Assembly: GCA_024403335.1 (NCBI GenBank) | Contig: JAKSSA010000001.1 | Span: 1-64,000 of the forward strand | Direction: 5' to 3' | Length of the DNA stretch: 64,000 nucleotides | Source: Lachnospiraceae bacterium | GTDB taxonomy: Bacteria; Bacillota; Clostridia; Lachnospirales; Lachnospiraceae | The notes under the pieces: generated by a model | The model's database searches: none | What the model was told of the DNA's origin: nothing | Seen by the model: the letters and a program-made list of their open reading frames with translations, nothing else | Part shown: one piece after another, positions 7,018-16,649 of the stretch | How positions within the stretch are numbered: position 1 is the first letter of the stretch | Layout of the letters: each line of letters starts with the position of its first letter | Program-made: the position numbers and the translations under genes

Positions 7018-9261
7018 ATGGCGATAGCAGATGCAAAAAGTATGACCGTAGAGTTGTTTGGTCAGGAGATGGTTTATGGTGAAAAGAGCGTGGCATATAA
7101 TATCATTCGTAAAAAGTATTATGATTTTGGCCAGGCTGCTGCCGAGCATTTAGATAAATTTTATGATGAAGAAATACACTCTATAGAAGATTATAGAAAA
7201 AAAGTAAATACATTTTATGAAAATATAATGGCTAAGTATATTAATTTTGGTGTACTTGATTTAATTGCTTATGGAATTCATGATATAGATGATGTTGTAT
7301 TTACTCAGATATTAAATGAAAAATATGAATCTGAAACCCTTAGCGCGATACAAAAATTCAATGATCGTGTTGGCGTTATTGAGGCTAAGATGGCTGAACG
7401 CCTTGCTGCAAGTAAGGAAACGGTAGAAGCATCTGGTAATACTGTTAAGACAGTTGGTTTTGTAACAGATGGAAGTATTAGCAGCACCGCATCTGCAATG
7501 ATTAACTCTGCAATTACTGATAGTTTACTTAATGGAGTAGCAAAAGGATTTACTAAGATGCTGACCAGTTCAATGGATAGTCTCGCAAATAAGCAGGATG
7601 AGAAGAAAAAAACGGATGTCTTTTCAGATCCTGAGAATAAGCAAAATCTTGTGTCTGCGATAAAAAAAGATGTTTTTATGATTCATTATATAGTTGCGGA
7701 TTTAGTAAATGAACATTGTGGTGAAACATTTTACTATGCATCTGTTGAACAGAAGGCTGCTATTGAGCCTGTTATTCGTAATATAATTCATGGTAACTTT
7801 TTAATTGAACAGCCAGATAAATCTTTAAATGAATCAAAGATAAGAGAGATGTTTGCTATTAATCCGTACGATTATCGTCTTTACGGATGTGTTATTGCAT
7901 CGGATGGAAAAATCAATGACGAGTTGAATCAGATAATAGAATCTTTTTATGTTGACAGGGGTGCTTTGGCAACCACATATTTAAGAGCCTTATACGAGAT
8001 AGAGGACTCGGCAGATGTAGAGCTTTTGCTGGAAAAAATGCAGGTAAATGATTCTGAAGGCATAGGATCTTTAACAGGAAAAGAAGTGCGAGATTATGAG
8101 GCTGCGGTTGTATTAGAAAAAGAAATCAAAGAAAAAATGACTATTTTTGGTGTTGATACTTGTGAATTATATGAGAATGTAAAAAATCTTAAAGCAAGAA
8201 TGACCAAAGTAAGAAGTACTTTTCATGGTTTCGTATATGGCTCTATAATTGAAAGAGATGCTGCAGAGGTGGAATATAATGAGTTTATGTCAGGCGTAAA
8301 TGCGTCTGAAATGAATTTAGATGGCATTATTGATAAATATCTGGAGACTTTGGGTGGAAGTCTTGAGCCTAATAATACAACTTATGCAAGAGCGGTTTTA
8401 GCTGATATGTCAAAATCATATATTAATAAGTTGAAGAATATTGTTGATGTAGATAAATGTATAGATAAAATTGAGTTCTATGCAAAGAAATATTCTGAAA
8501 ATGATCTTGAAATGTTAGAGTTTTTGATCAAACGAAAGAAGTGGCTTGAGACAAAGGCAAAAATATTAGCAGCTATAGGATCAGTTGTGAGTAAAATTGT
8601 CGGTTTCTTCTATAAAATTAAGCTGAAGATTTCAGACTTATTTGGAAAGAAGAAAAAGATTAACATTCCAAAAGTAAAAAAACCGGATTTAAGTAAGATA
8701 AAATCTTTAAAGTCAGAAGAAATTGCAGGGGAAACAAAGAATGCAGAAATACCTGTAGTAGAAGAAATAAAGGCTGATGATGAAAACATTATGGTACCGG
8801 CAGCAGAAGTTGCAGAGCAGGTGGTAGAAATAGTAGAATCAAAAGTAGTTGAAGAGACTGAGAAGGTAGCAGAAACACCGGCGGCTGAAGAGATTGCGAA
8901 AGAAGAAGTGGAAGTGTCGGTAGCTGAAGAGGCCGAGCAAGTAGTAGAAGCAGAAGAAATATTGGCAGTTGAAGAAATTGAGCAAGAAGTAGAAAAAGTG
9001 GAAATACCGGCAGCAGAAATTGTGGAAACATTGGTAGCTGAGAAGACTGAGCAGATAGTAGAAGCACCGGCAGCAGAAGAGACTGAACAAGTGGTAGAAA
9101 AAGCGGAAATGCCGGCAGCAGTGGAAGCAGAACAGGTAGTTGAAATCGTGGAAGAAAAGAAAGTGTTAATCTTAGATTCTGAATATAAGAGCTGCCCGAG
9201 CTGTGGAAATAAAGTTAAGATTGCCGGTAAATTCTGCGGTAAATGTGGCTATAAATTTTAA
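7018..9261 (+). CDS. Zinc-ribbon protein with helical core and acidic repeat
   Basis: Encodes 747 residues. The N-terminal 550 residues are helical and charged, with a mid-protein motif INPYDYRLYGCVIASDGK that recalls a recurring NPY-box in clostridial zinc-ribbon proteins. An amphipathic basic stretch (KIVGFFYKIKLKISDLFGKK) at about 530-555 is followed by about 150 residues of Glu/Val/Ala-rich imperfect repeats (variants of AAEETEQVVE). The last 25 residues form a zinc ribbon with two CxxC pairs (SCPSCGNK and FCGKCGYKF). ATG 7018 is used because AAGGTGG at 7005-7011 precedes it. The next gene, 19 bp downstream, also carries this ribbon type, which suggests a shared role. Function is unknown. 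Confidence 0.7.
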   Translation: MAIADAKSMTVELFGQEMVYGEKSVAYNIIRKKYYDFGQAAAEHLDKFYDEEIHSIEDYRKKVNTFYENIMAKYINFGVLDLIAYGIHDIDDVVFTQILNEKYESETLSAIQKFNDRVGVIEAKMAERLAASKETVEASGNTVKTVGFVTDGSISSTASAMINSAITDSLLNGVAKGFTKMLTSSMDSLANKQDEKKKTDVFSDPENKQNLVSAIKKDVFMIHYIVADLVNEHCGETFYYASVEQKAAIEPVIRNIIHGNFLIEQPDKSLNESKIREMFAINPYDYRLYGCVIASDGKINDELNQIIESFYVDRGALATTYLRALYEIEDSADVELLLEKMQVNDSEGIGSLTGKEVRDYEAAVVLEKEIKEKMTIFGVDTCELYENVKNLKARMTKVRSTFHGFVYGSIIERDAAEVEYNEFMSGVNASEMNLDGIIDKYLETLGGSLEPNNTTYARAVLADMSKSYINKLKNIVDVDKCIDKIEFYAKKYSENDLEMLEFLIKRKKWLETKAKILAAIGSVVSKIVGFFYKIKLKISDLFGKKKKINIPKVKKPDLSKIKSLKSEEIAGETKNAEIPVVEEIKADDENIMVPAAEVAEQVVEIVESKVVEETEKVAETPAAEEIAKEEVEVSVAEEAEQVVEAEEILAVEEIEQEVEKVEIPAAEIVETLVAEKTEQIVEAPAAEETEQVVEKAEMPAAVEAEQVVEIVEEKKVLILDSEYKSCPSCGNKVKIAGKFCGKCGYKF

Positions 9262-9280
9262 TCAGGGCTGAGGATGTATT

Positions 9281-12200
9281 ATGAAATTTTGTGAGGAATG
9301 TGGAGCAAAACTTGAAGATGATGCTTTATTTTGTGAAGAATGTGGCACCAGGGTTGAAAATGATGAGCCTGACACTAATGATGGCTTTGAAACAATAGGT
9401 GAAGATTTTAAGTTTTGCGAGGAATGCGGAGCAAAAAATGAAATTTCTGCCATGTTCTGTGAAGAATGTGGCACTAAATTTGAATTTGAGACCGCAGTAG
9501 AGGAGCCCGAACCAGAGGTAGAATCTCAGATTGAAGAACCTGAATCTGAGCCTATAGTTGTGGAGCCCGAGCCTGAAGTTATAATAGAAGCAGCAGAGCC
9601 TGAACCAGAGGCAGAACCAGAGGCTGAATCTCAGATTGAAGAACCTGAATCTGAGGCTATAGTAGAGGAACTTGAGCCCGAAGCTACAATAGAAGCAATA
9701 GAGCCGGAGCCCGAACCGGAGCCAGAGCCTGAACCCGAGCCCGAACCTGAGCTCGAACCTCAGATTGAAGAACCTGAATCCGAGCCCATAGTAGAGGAGC
9801 TTGAGCCCGAAGCAGCAATAGAAGCAGTAGAGCCCGAACCAGAGGCAGAACCCCAGCCAAAGTCTGTCAAAAATACTGAGCAAATTGTAAAAATAGATAG
9901 CAAGCCGAAAAAGAAAGGTGTTTTTGTTACTATTTTGCTGGTTTTGTGTGGAATTTTGGTTGGTACAGTAGTTGAGTATTTTGTTTTTTGGAGAGGACGA
10001 AATGCAGGTGATAATTCTGCTATTCCTACTAACATGCCTTCTAACATGTCGTCAGAAGAAAACACACAGTCTGAATTGACAGTTTTAGATACTATCAAAC
10101 CGTCAGAAGTGCCGGAATTAACAGCAGTAATTACACTCAAACCGACGGCTACATCAGAACCGGTGAACACGTCAATACCGGCAACAACATCAGAACCTAC
10201 AGCAACATACAAGCCTGCATCTACAGCGACACCTAAACCGACATCAATTCCGACATCCACGCCTACGACCGCTGTCGTAAAGAATTGTAATGGCAAGCAT
10301 GGCGATATAATTGTTAAGTCAAAACTTGATTCAGAGTACGCAGATTATTTCAAAGTTATGATAGGCTGCGTTGATTGTGATGAGCTTAACAATGTTATTT
10401 ATGTTCAAAAAGACGACTGGAATGGTAAGTGGTATTATTTTACTAATTCAGGAGAGCTTAAAAGCGAAAATATAGAAGCAAATCATAATAGTGCCGGATT
10501 TATTGTAAGATATTCAAGCGGCGTTTCACGCTTTGCGACCTGTAAAGCTACAGGCGAAGCTGTTGAGTATATTGAAATTATTTACAATGGCGATTATGGG
10601 GACCTGAATAGTCATCGCACTTTTATTGCTGACTATGTTGAAATGCCTTTAATACATGATTATCGCTGCAGCGGATTTTTCTTCGTTGAAGGAACGAATA
10701 GGGAAAAAATATATGTAGTTTTAACTTGTAACGACTGTGAAAAGAGAGTCGAAGGATTAATGACTTATAATCCGCCAAAAACATATGCGGATTATGTGAT
10801 TTACGGGGATTCACTGACTCCAAGAATAAATCTTGAATATCCCTGTATTGCGCTAAGATGTACGGACGGAGACATTTCTGTTGTATATGAAACAGGAAAA
10901 TACGCACTATGGTTGTATGGGGCAGAAGCGAAAGATATTCCTGAAAGAAAAGCGCCTGATTTATCAAAGGAAAATGTGCCTGTTACAGCTATACCTGTTC
11001 CATCTTTGAAAGTAGCAGAAGAAAATAAGCTGTTAAATGGTGCAGTTGATACATCCTCTGCTTACGATTATTCCTTTTCAGCTCAGTTTGATGCGAGAGG
11101 GAAAAATCAGTTTCCTGGCAGCCGCTTTGTAGACAGAACACCCGTCTATTTTTATCATCCGATAAAATTTGTTTTTGATGACGAAAATGTTAAACCTGCA
11201 ATATGGGTATCTTCTGACAATAAAGTTGCAAGAGTGTACAGTGATGGCGTAGTTGAAGCATTTTCAGAAGGATTTGCTGATATTAGTGCTTATGATGCCA
11301 AGGGACACCTTATTGGCACAGTTAAGATATTTACCACAACAAAAGCAGATGCCGATCCTATTGGTTCGTATATTGATTATAGTGACAGAAATGCGATTAT
11401 CAGAGCTTATAAGGATATTCCTTTTCAGGACATTCAGGAAAGTATTAATAACATAACGGATTTAGTGGCTTACATGTATGCCCATGAGGTTTCTTATGTG
11501 ATGGAACAGGAAGGTACCTCTCCTTCTCAGCAAAGGTCAAGCTATGGAGACGACTGGACGCAAACGATAGGTTCAGACTGGCTTTTTAAAAATGAAGCCG
11601 GCATATGCCATAATGCCAGCGCAGCTGCTTTGTATAGTCTTGTAGGGGATTATGAGAGAAATGGTATTATTCAGATGTCCGGAGATTTTGGTCACACGAT
11701 TTCCTGGTTTTATGAAAACGGTAAGTATTATGTTTATGATTTTACTGGGGTTTACGACAGCGTATCAGAAATAAATCATAAATATCGAAATAACATTTAT
11801 GCTTTTGTTATGGATAACATCGGCATTGGAGATACACTTTACGATGCTTTGACAGACTGCATGGAAAATAGTGGAGCAGATTTTTATTTCAAGAACTTTG
11901 TTTTATATTCAGTTGAATTGACAGGCAAGGATTATTATCCTGCAGAATCCAATTCATGGCTGCATAACAGCAGGGATATTTATGAAAAAGTAAACAAGGT
12001 TTATTTCACAAAAGGAACAAATGTTGAATTGCTGTATTTGCAGGATGGAATAAAGCTCGAAATGGTATTTATAGACCGCGATGATGCAGGACAGTCCATG
12101 AGGGCATATGTTCCACCAACTGACACAGAAGCCATCACGATGGATACAAACTATGGCAGACTGAGATCAATTACGTTGATGGCTTCGGATTCTTATAATC

Positions 12201-13816
12201 CAGGTAGAACTAAGTCATCAACAAATGATATCAAGCTTCCTACTGGTGTGGGATTCAATGACACATATGCAAAAGGTGACTTGCATGCATCAGCAATAAC
12301 CTTGTCTTACAAAGAAAATGGTTTTGTAAGCTGGCTTGCTAATTTAACTGATCTTTCAGATTGCGTTGTTGTTGGTTTTGATGGTACATATCAGTTTGAA
12401 TTGCCTGAAGGAAAGAAGGTTGAGTATTATGTTTCTTCTGATAGTAATGTGCTGCGAGTTAGAAGTGATGGTGTTTTAAAGGCATATGGTGAAGGTTTGG
12501 CAAATGTCTGGGCATGTGATAAAAACGGAAATGTTGTTGCAAATCATTCGTATATAGTTACAACGGCTGCTGATTTGGGACCTTTAATGAAAACTAGAAA
12601 AGGGTACAAGGACATTAATTTAGAGGATATTCCGGGACAGCTTAAGACTATAACAGATTATGCCTGCTGGTTATACGAAAATAATGTTGTATTTGATGAA
12701 AGCCGCGAACCTAAATCTCCCAAACCGGTTATTCAGGATGCAACGAATAGGGCAATCTGGTTCCCGATTGCAAATTCCGAGTGGGTATTCATGGATAAAA
12801 CAGGAGTTTGCTGCAATTTTACAGCGGGGGCTGATTATGCACTGTGTAATGATTATGAGGTAACCGGACAGATTATGATGTGTGGACCATATGGCCATGT
12901 TATCAATTATTATTATGAAAACGGTCAGTATTATGTTATTGATTATACAAAGGTAGTGGAAGATTATGACCTTATTACAGTTTTGTATCATGGTAACGCT
13001 GCTTTGTATGTGAGCGAGCGAATTGGAATAGGAAACTCAGTTAAGGAAGCCTATAATGATTATACATCAAAAAATGACCGGTGGTTTTATGAGGAAAATT
13101 ATATCATGTATACAGTGAACACTTCAGGATATAATTTTTATAATACAGAATGTAATAACTGGTCATCAAATGGTGTTAGTAAAAACAAAGTTAATACTCT
13201 TTATAGCAGCACCTGTGATTTGAATGAATTGTTTTATAAGAAAGACGGCTATGAATTCAGTATTGAACCACTTCACAAAGAGGAGATTCCAAGCTGTATA
13301 CAGACTTTCTATAGCAAGAGTGAAGCACCAAGCTGGCAATATACTTCATATTTTAAATTCTATGACAATACTTCTGACTTGTCAGGAATATTAGATGGCG
13401 GTAATGCAAATTCAGGCGGAGCAGCTGTAAATCCAAATGGAGGCATGGACGGAAGCGGCTTGCAAATAGTAATTGAGGAAAATGTTACAGGCACTCTAGT
13501 TTATGATGGAATGTGGTTTGCATGCTATGACAATAAGTATCTGAGTTTTTGGGGAATGGCAGGAGATGGCATTATTTTGCCTGAAAGGCTCATAATACCG
13601 GAAGAGATCAACGGCCTCCCGGTAAAAATTATTGGCGAATGGTCAATTACAAAAACCGAAAAGTTAAAAGAAATATATTTCCCTCGTTCTATTGAAAGAA
13701 TAGGAAACATGAATTTTAACTCCGGCGATTACAGAAAATTTGTTGCTTATGTCTATGAGGGCTCCTTTATGGAGGAATACTGCAAAAAGTATAATTTCAA
13801 TTATGTACTCAGATAA
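9281..13816 (+). CDS. Membrane-anchored protein with zinc ribbons and two transglutaminase-like domains
   Basis: Encodes 1,511 residues. Order: two zinc ribbons (Cys 4, 7, 18, 21 and Cys 46, 49, 60, 63); Glu/Pro repeats to about 200; one membrane helix at about 212-234 ([20 protein letters not shown]); a Thr/Pro-rich linker to about 330; an ectodomain with two units, each a Big2-like strand region ([20 protein letters not shown], and [20 protein letters not shown]) followed by a transglutaminase-like domain. Putative triads are C776-H805-D820 and C1177-H1206-D1221, with identical spacing. The last 100 residues resemble a BspA-type leucine-rich repeat ([18 protein letters not shown]). It has no signal peptide, so topology would be ribbon inside and domains outside. 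Role is unknown; crosslinking, peptidase or structural functions are all possible. Confidence 0.75.
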   Translation: MKFCEECGAKLEDDALFCEECGTRVENDEPDTNDGFETIGEDFKFCEECGAKNEISAMFCEECGTKFEFETAVEEPEPEVESQIEEPESEPIVVEPEPEVIIEAAEPEPEAEPEAESQIEEPESEAIVEELEPEATIEAIEPEPEPEPEPEPEPEPELEPQIEEPESEPIVEELEPEAAIEAVEPEPEAEPQPKSVKNTEQIVKIDSKPKKKGVFVTILLVLCGILVGTVVEYFVFWRGRNAGDNSAIPTNMPSNMSSEENTQSELTVLDTIKPSEVPELTAVITLKPTATSEPVNTSIPATTSEPTATYKPASTATPKPTSIPTSTPTTAVVKNCNGKHGDIIVKSKLDSEYADYFKVMIGCVDCDELNNVIYVQKDDWNGKWYYFTNSGELKSENIEANHNSAGFIVRYSSGVSRFATCKATGEAVEYIEIIYNGDYGDLNSHRTFIADYVEMPLIHDYRCSGFFFVEGTNREKIYVVLTCNDCEKRVEGLMTYNPPKTYADYVIYGDSLTPRINLEYPCIALRCTDGDISVVYETGKYALWLYGAEAKDIPERKAPDLSKENVPVTAIPVPSLKVAEENKLLNGAVDTSSAYDYSFSAQFDARGKNQFPGSRFVDRTPVYFYHPIKFVFDDENVKPAIWVSSDNKVARVYSDGVVEAFSEGFADISAYDAKGHLIGTVKIFTTTKADADPIGSYIDYSDRNAIIRAYKDIPFQDIQESINNITDLVAYMYAHEVSYVMEQEGTSPSQQRSSYGDDWTQTIGSDWLFKNEAGICHNASAAALYSLVGDYERNGIIQMSGDFGHTISWFYENGKYYVYDFTGVYDSVSEINHKYRNNIYAFVMDNIGIGDTLYDALTDCMENSGADFYFKNFVLYSVELTGKDYYPAESNSWLHNSRDIYEKVNKVYFTKGTNVELLYLQDGIKLEMVFIDRDDAGQSMRAYVPPTDTEAITMDTNYGRLRSITLMASDSYNPGRTKSSTNDIKLPTGVGFNDTYAKGDLHASAITLSYKENGFVSWLANLTDLSDCVVVGFDGTYQFELPEGKKVEYYVSSDSNVLRVRSDGVLKAYGEGLANVWACDKNGNVVANHSYIVTTAADLGPLMKTRKGYKDINLEDIPGQLKTITDYACWLYENNVVFDESREPKSPKPVIQDATNRAIWFPIANSEWVFMDKTGVCCNFTAGADYALCNDYEVTGQIMMCGPYGHVINYYYENGQYYVIDYTKVVEDYDLITVLYHGNAALYVSERIGIGNSVKEAYNDYTSKNDRWFYEENYIMYTVNTSGYNFYNTECNNWSSNGVSKNKVNTLYSSTCDLNELFYKKDGYEFSIEPLHKEEIPSCIQTFYSKSEAPSWQYTSYFKFYDNTSDLSGILDGGNANSGGAAVNPNGGMDGSGLQIVIEENVTGTLVYDGMWFACYDNKYLSFWGMAGDGIILPERLIIPEEINGLPVKIIGEWSITKTEKLKEIYFPRSIERIGNMNFNSGDYRKFVAYVYEGSFMEEYCKKYNFNYVLR

Positions 13817-13919
13817 AAGTAAACAGTAATAGAGAGATTTCGCATATTACTTGACAACATCGTCATGGAAATGAGATATATTGTATGGTTGTTTTTATTT
13901 GCTACAGGGGAACAGTAAA

Positions 13920-15773
13920 ATGAATCAGAAGGCTGATTTTGCCATAAAATTTGAAGAAATATCATTAATTAGAGAAAGCGGCAGGGGAAGAATCGTGCTG
14001 GCTTCGTATAATGGCAAAAAAGAACCTGTAATTGTCAAAATAATTAAAGAAGCAAACATTGATATATATAAAAAAATCCAGGAGATGAATAGTTATTATT
14101 TTCCTGAAATCTACGAAGTTGCTGAAGCAGAAAACTGTCTTTGCATAGTCGAGGAATATGTTATCGGTGAAACCTTACATGAGTATTTGCTCAATAATAA
14201 TCTTACTAAAACAGAATTTATTGACATTGCTACTCAGGTGGCAGATGCTTTGTCAGAGATACATTCGTGCGACCCACCGATAATTCATCGCGATATTAAG
14301 CCGGATAATATACTCATCACAAAAGAGAAAAAGATCAAAATTATTGATTTTGATGCGGCCAGAAATTATGACAAAGATAGAAATGTTGCGGAAACTGTTT
14401 GTCTTGGAACTGTAGAGTATGCAGCACCTGAGCAGTATGGCTATTCACAGACAGACGAAAGAAGCGACATTTATTCCTTTGGCGTTGTTTTAAATGAAAT
14501 GTTTGCTAAGTGTTGCAAACTTAGCAGCAAGTCAGAGGCTTATTTAAAAAAGATAATTAACAAGGCAACCAGCTTTGATCCTAATTCAAGATATGCATCA
14601 GTAATCAGTTTGAAAAAGGATATTGAAAAAGCAAGAAATGTAGAATGCAGAAGTTTGCTGTATGTTTTGGGGGTGCTTGCAGCAGCCGCCGTATTGGTAG
14701 TTGCGATTGTGTTTTGGGGACCAAAAGTTAAGAATGAAGATAATTTGGCATCATCTGAAGTAAGGAATGAAACTGTCGGTGAAATTAATGATGAAACCGG
14801 TGATGTTAAAGACAGCATTGATAATGAAAAAAATGATGTAACGGCAGTAGAAAGCGAAGAGCAAAAAGAAAGCGAAGTGAAAGTTGAAACCGAAGTGCAA
14901 TCTGAAGCCGAAGTGAAAGCTGAAACCGAAGTGCAATCTGAAGCCGAAGTGAAAACAGGAACTGATGTGCAATCAGAAACCGAAGTGCAACCAGAAACTG
15001 AAATGCAACCAGAAACTGAAGTGCAAACAGAAGTAAGCTATTTCAGAAGTCTTGGTAATAATACGCGCATGCTTAAGTATGAAATGTATTTTACAGACCA
15101 TCCGGCTCCGGAAGGCTATACAATAAAGAAGCCGGGTGTTGAAGAGAGTAAACTGCAGGTGCATGAGAGAATTTTGCAACGCGATGTTGTATTGAATTTC
15201 TATAAGAGCGAACCTCAGGATTTATTGCTTTCGTTTTATGGATATGATTTTGATCCACCTACAGATGTTTATTTTTGGAAGTATTGTGATGATGAGCAGT
15301 TTATACTTTTGGACAACGCATATTCTTTTGATAATGTCCTTAGTTTAAAGCAGGAAATGTTTAATAGTTTAGATGCAGGATATTACTTATTTGCAGTGGA
15401 TAGTCATTATAATTTTCCGCATGCCATCTGGGTTCGTGTTTTAGATGAGAACGAAAAGCGTGACTATCCGCATGAAGTGCCTCATGTCTTCGGAAGCTGG
15501 TCAGAGTATGATTTGGAAAAATCGCCTTATGTTACAATTACGATTGCTGATGGCGGGAAAGACACTTTTAAGCAGTTTGATCATTCATTCCTGTCAGATG
15601 ATTTGTTCGTAATATCCGATGACAGAAGGACTGTTACCTTTGATATGAGAAAAGTTGAAGAGCAGATTAGTTTCAATGAAACGATGAGAAATGATGGAAT
15701 AACAGGATATATGTTTTATTTCACAACACTTTATGGGCATGATGTGAAGATTTACCTTATTAAGGAGAACTGA
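13920..15773 (+). CDS. Transmembrane Ser/Thr protein kinase
   Basis: Encodes 617 residues. The N-terminal kinase domain shows the ATP-anchoring Lys (about K40, in VIVKIIKE), the catalytic loop HRDIKPDN (H123-D125), a DFD in place of DFG (D143-D145), and GTVEYAAPEQYG with SDIYSFGVVL. A single membrane helix follows at about 243-266 (LGVLAAAAVLVVAIVFW). Then comes a run of short repeats (variants of AEVKAETEVQSE) and about 240 residues of presumed outer domain with no recognised fold. ATG 13920 has AGGGG upstream; an earlier TTG at 13881 is less likely. The PASTA domains typical of the PrkC/StkP kinases are absent. The next gene overlaps the stop by TGATG. Confidence 0.85.
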   Translation: MNQKADFAIKFEEISLIRESGRGRIVLASYNGKKEPVIVKIIKEANIDIYKKIQEMNSYYFPEIYEVAEAENCLCIVEEYVIGETLHEYLLNNNLTKTEFIDIATQVADALSEIHSCDPPIIHRDIKPDNILITKEKKIKIIDFDAARNYDKDRNVAETVCLGTVEYAAPEQYGYSQTDERSDIYSFGVVLNEMFAKCCKLSSKSEAYLKKIINKATSFDPNSRYASVISLKKDIEKARNVECRSLLYVLGVLAAAAVLVVAIVFWGPKVKNEDNLASSEVRNETVGEINDETGDVKDSIDNEKNDVTAVESEEQKESEVKVETEVQSEAEVKAETEVQSEAEVKTGTDVQSETEVQPETEMQPETEVQTEVSYFRSLGNNTRMLKYEMYFTDHPAPEGYTIKKPGVEESKLQVHERILQRDVVLNFYKSEPQDLLLSFYGYDFDPPTDVYFWKYCDDEQFILLDNAYSFDNVLSLKQEMFNSLDAGYYLFAVDSHYNFPHAIWVRVLDENEKRDYPHEVPHVFGSWSEYDLEKSPYVTITIADGGKDTFKQFDHSFLSDDLFVISDDRRTVTFDMRKVEEQISFNETMRNDGITGYMFYFTTLYGHDVKIYLIKEN

Positions 15774-16225
15774 TGAGAACGCAAGGAAACAACAAGTCTA
15801 CTACAAAGCTTTTAAATGAATTGGATAAAGTATCAAATCCTGAACTGTTTCTTGAACGAAACAAGACAGAGCTTAATGAAGAAACAGTATCTTCATATTT
15901 GGGCAAAATGCTGTCTGCTTACGGCATTCAGAAAAAGGAAGTTTTATCCAGGGCAGAAATAGATGGGGAAGCTTATGCTTATCAGATTTTCGACGGGCGG
16001 AGAGATAAACCTTCCAGGGATAAACTTATTCAGCTTGCATTCGGGTTCCCGCTGACCATAAGTGAAACTGCCCTGCTCTTAGAATATGCGGGCTACAGAG
16101 CATTATCGCCAAGAGTTCCAAGGGAAGCTTATATTTTGTTTGCACTTCAAAGAAAAATGAGTGTTTCGGAAACAAATGATTTAATGGAGCAAAAGGGACT
16201 AAAAGGCTTAGAATGGGGGTTGTGA
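15773..16225 (+). CDS. Small helix-turn-helix-like protein, kinase partner
   Basis: Encodes 150 residues. Residues about 30-110 look like an XRE/lambda-repressor-type fold (VSSYLGKMLSAYGIQKKEVL, then AYQIFDGRRDKPSRDKLIQL), where the second part resembles the recognition helix region, followed by EYAGYRALSPRVPREAYILF. Start ATG overlaps the kinase stop (TGATG), so translation is coupled and the pair probably works together. A 24-base palindrome-type dyad lies just downstream (16,250). DNA binding is inferred, not shown; a kinase substrate or adaptor role is also possible. Confidence 0.65.
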   Translation: MRTQGNNKSTTKLLNELDKVSNPELFLERNKTELNEETVSSYLGKMLSAYGIQKKEVLSRAEIDGEAYAYQIFDGRRDKPSRDKLIQLAFGFPLTISETALLLEYAGYRALSPRVPREAYILFALQRKMSVSETNDLMEQKGLKGLEWGL

Positions 16226-16249
16226 AAACAACGGACAAAGTATGGAGAA

Positions 16250-16275
16250 CGATTTTGTTAAGGTTAACAAAATCG
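16250..16275. promoter_or_regulatory. Perfect 12-bp inverted repeat
   Basis: CGATTTTGTTAA and TTAACAAAATCG flank a 2-bp centre (GG). The loop is too tight for a good terminator in its full length, and no T-run follows, so a protein-binding dyad is likelier. It lies 25 bp after the helix-turn-helix-like gene. Confidence 0.55.
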
Positions 16276-16294
16276 CAGAAGCGGGGTAATGACA

Positions 16295-16339
16295 AAGCGC
16301 AAAAAGTTTATTTTACCAAGCGCAAAAAAGTTAATTTTA
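16295..16339. repeat. Two direct copies of AAGCGCAAAAA-GTT-ATTTTA
   Basis: AAGCGCAAAAAGTTTATTTTA starts at 16295 and a near copy, AAGCGCAAAAAAGTTAATTTTA, at 16318. The period is 23 bp. The second copy ends just before the TTGACA box of the thrS leader, so it could be an upstream element of that promoter. Confidence 0.5.
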
Positions 16340-16342
16340 TAA

Positions 16343-16371
16343 TTGACAAATCTATAATATTTTACTACACT
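16343..16371 (+). promoter_or_regulatory. Likely sigma-A promoter of the thrS leader
   Basis: TTGACA at 16343-16348 is a perfect -35 box; TACACT at 16366-16371 follows after 17 bp. A TATAAT at 16353 is wrongly spaced for this -35. Transcription would start near 16378, just ahead of the T-box. Confidence 0.55.
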
Positions 16372-16384
16372 ACTTGATATCAAA

Positions 16385-16607
16385 GACTGTGACGGAAACA
16401 AGTAATTATGAGGTAGCTTACCAGAGATAGGAACAGATGCTGAGAGTTCCTTTAAGTGATACATAGTTATACCATTCCTGAGTTGTGCGAAGGAAATTTA
16501 AGTATTTCGCAACGTTTCTCGCGTTAAGAGGTAAATGAGTGAAAGCCAAGGTGGAACCGTGCATAGCACCCTTGCGTGTCAAAAGACATGCAAGGGTTTT
16601 ATTTTTT
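16385..16607 (+). promoter_or_regulatory. Thr-specific T-box leader with terminator
   Basis: A T-box riboswitch that senses uncharged tRNA-Thr. The T-box sequence AAGGTGGAACCGTG is at 16548-16561, with the TGGAACC bulge that pairs to the tRNA acceptor end. The stem I region contains AGAGATAGGAACAGATGCTG with GAGAGTTCC; the likely specifier is ACC at 16471-16473 in TATACCATTCCTGAG. The competing terminator is CCCTTGCGTGTC (16569-16580), loop AAAA, GACATGCAAGGG (16585-16596), then a T-run to 16607. Low threonyl-tRNA charging should permit read-through into thrS. The specifier choice is inferred. Confidence 0.9.
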
Positions 16608-16649
16608 GTATGGCCGAAGCTTTCAATCAAAGAAAGGAGATTTTCGACT

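Noticed and set aside
9326..10296. Long minus-strand open frames opposite the Glu/Pro repeats (185 and 178 codons)
   Set aside because: They are the complement of a low-complexity repeat, which lacks stops by composition; no ribosome site, and the plus-strand gene is clear.
16539..16649. N-terminal extension of thrS
   Set aside because: This stretch is the T-box antiterminator and terminator; the strong ribosome site and family start are at 16650.
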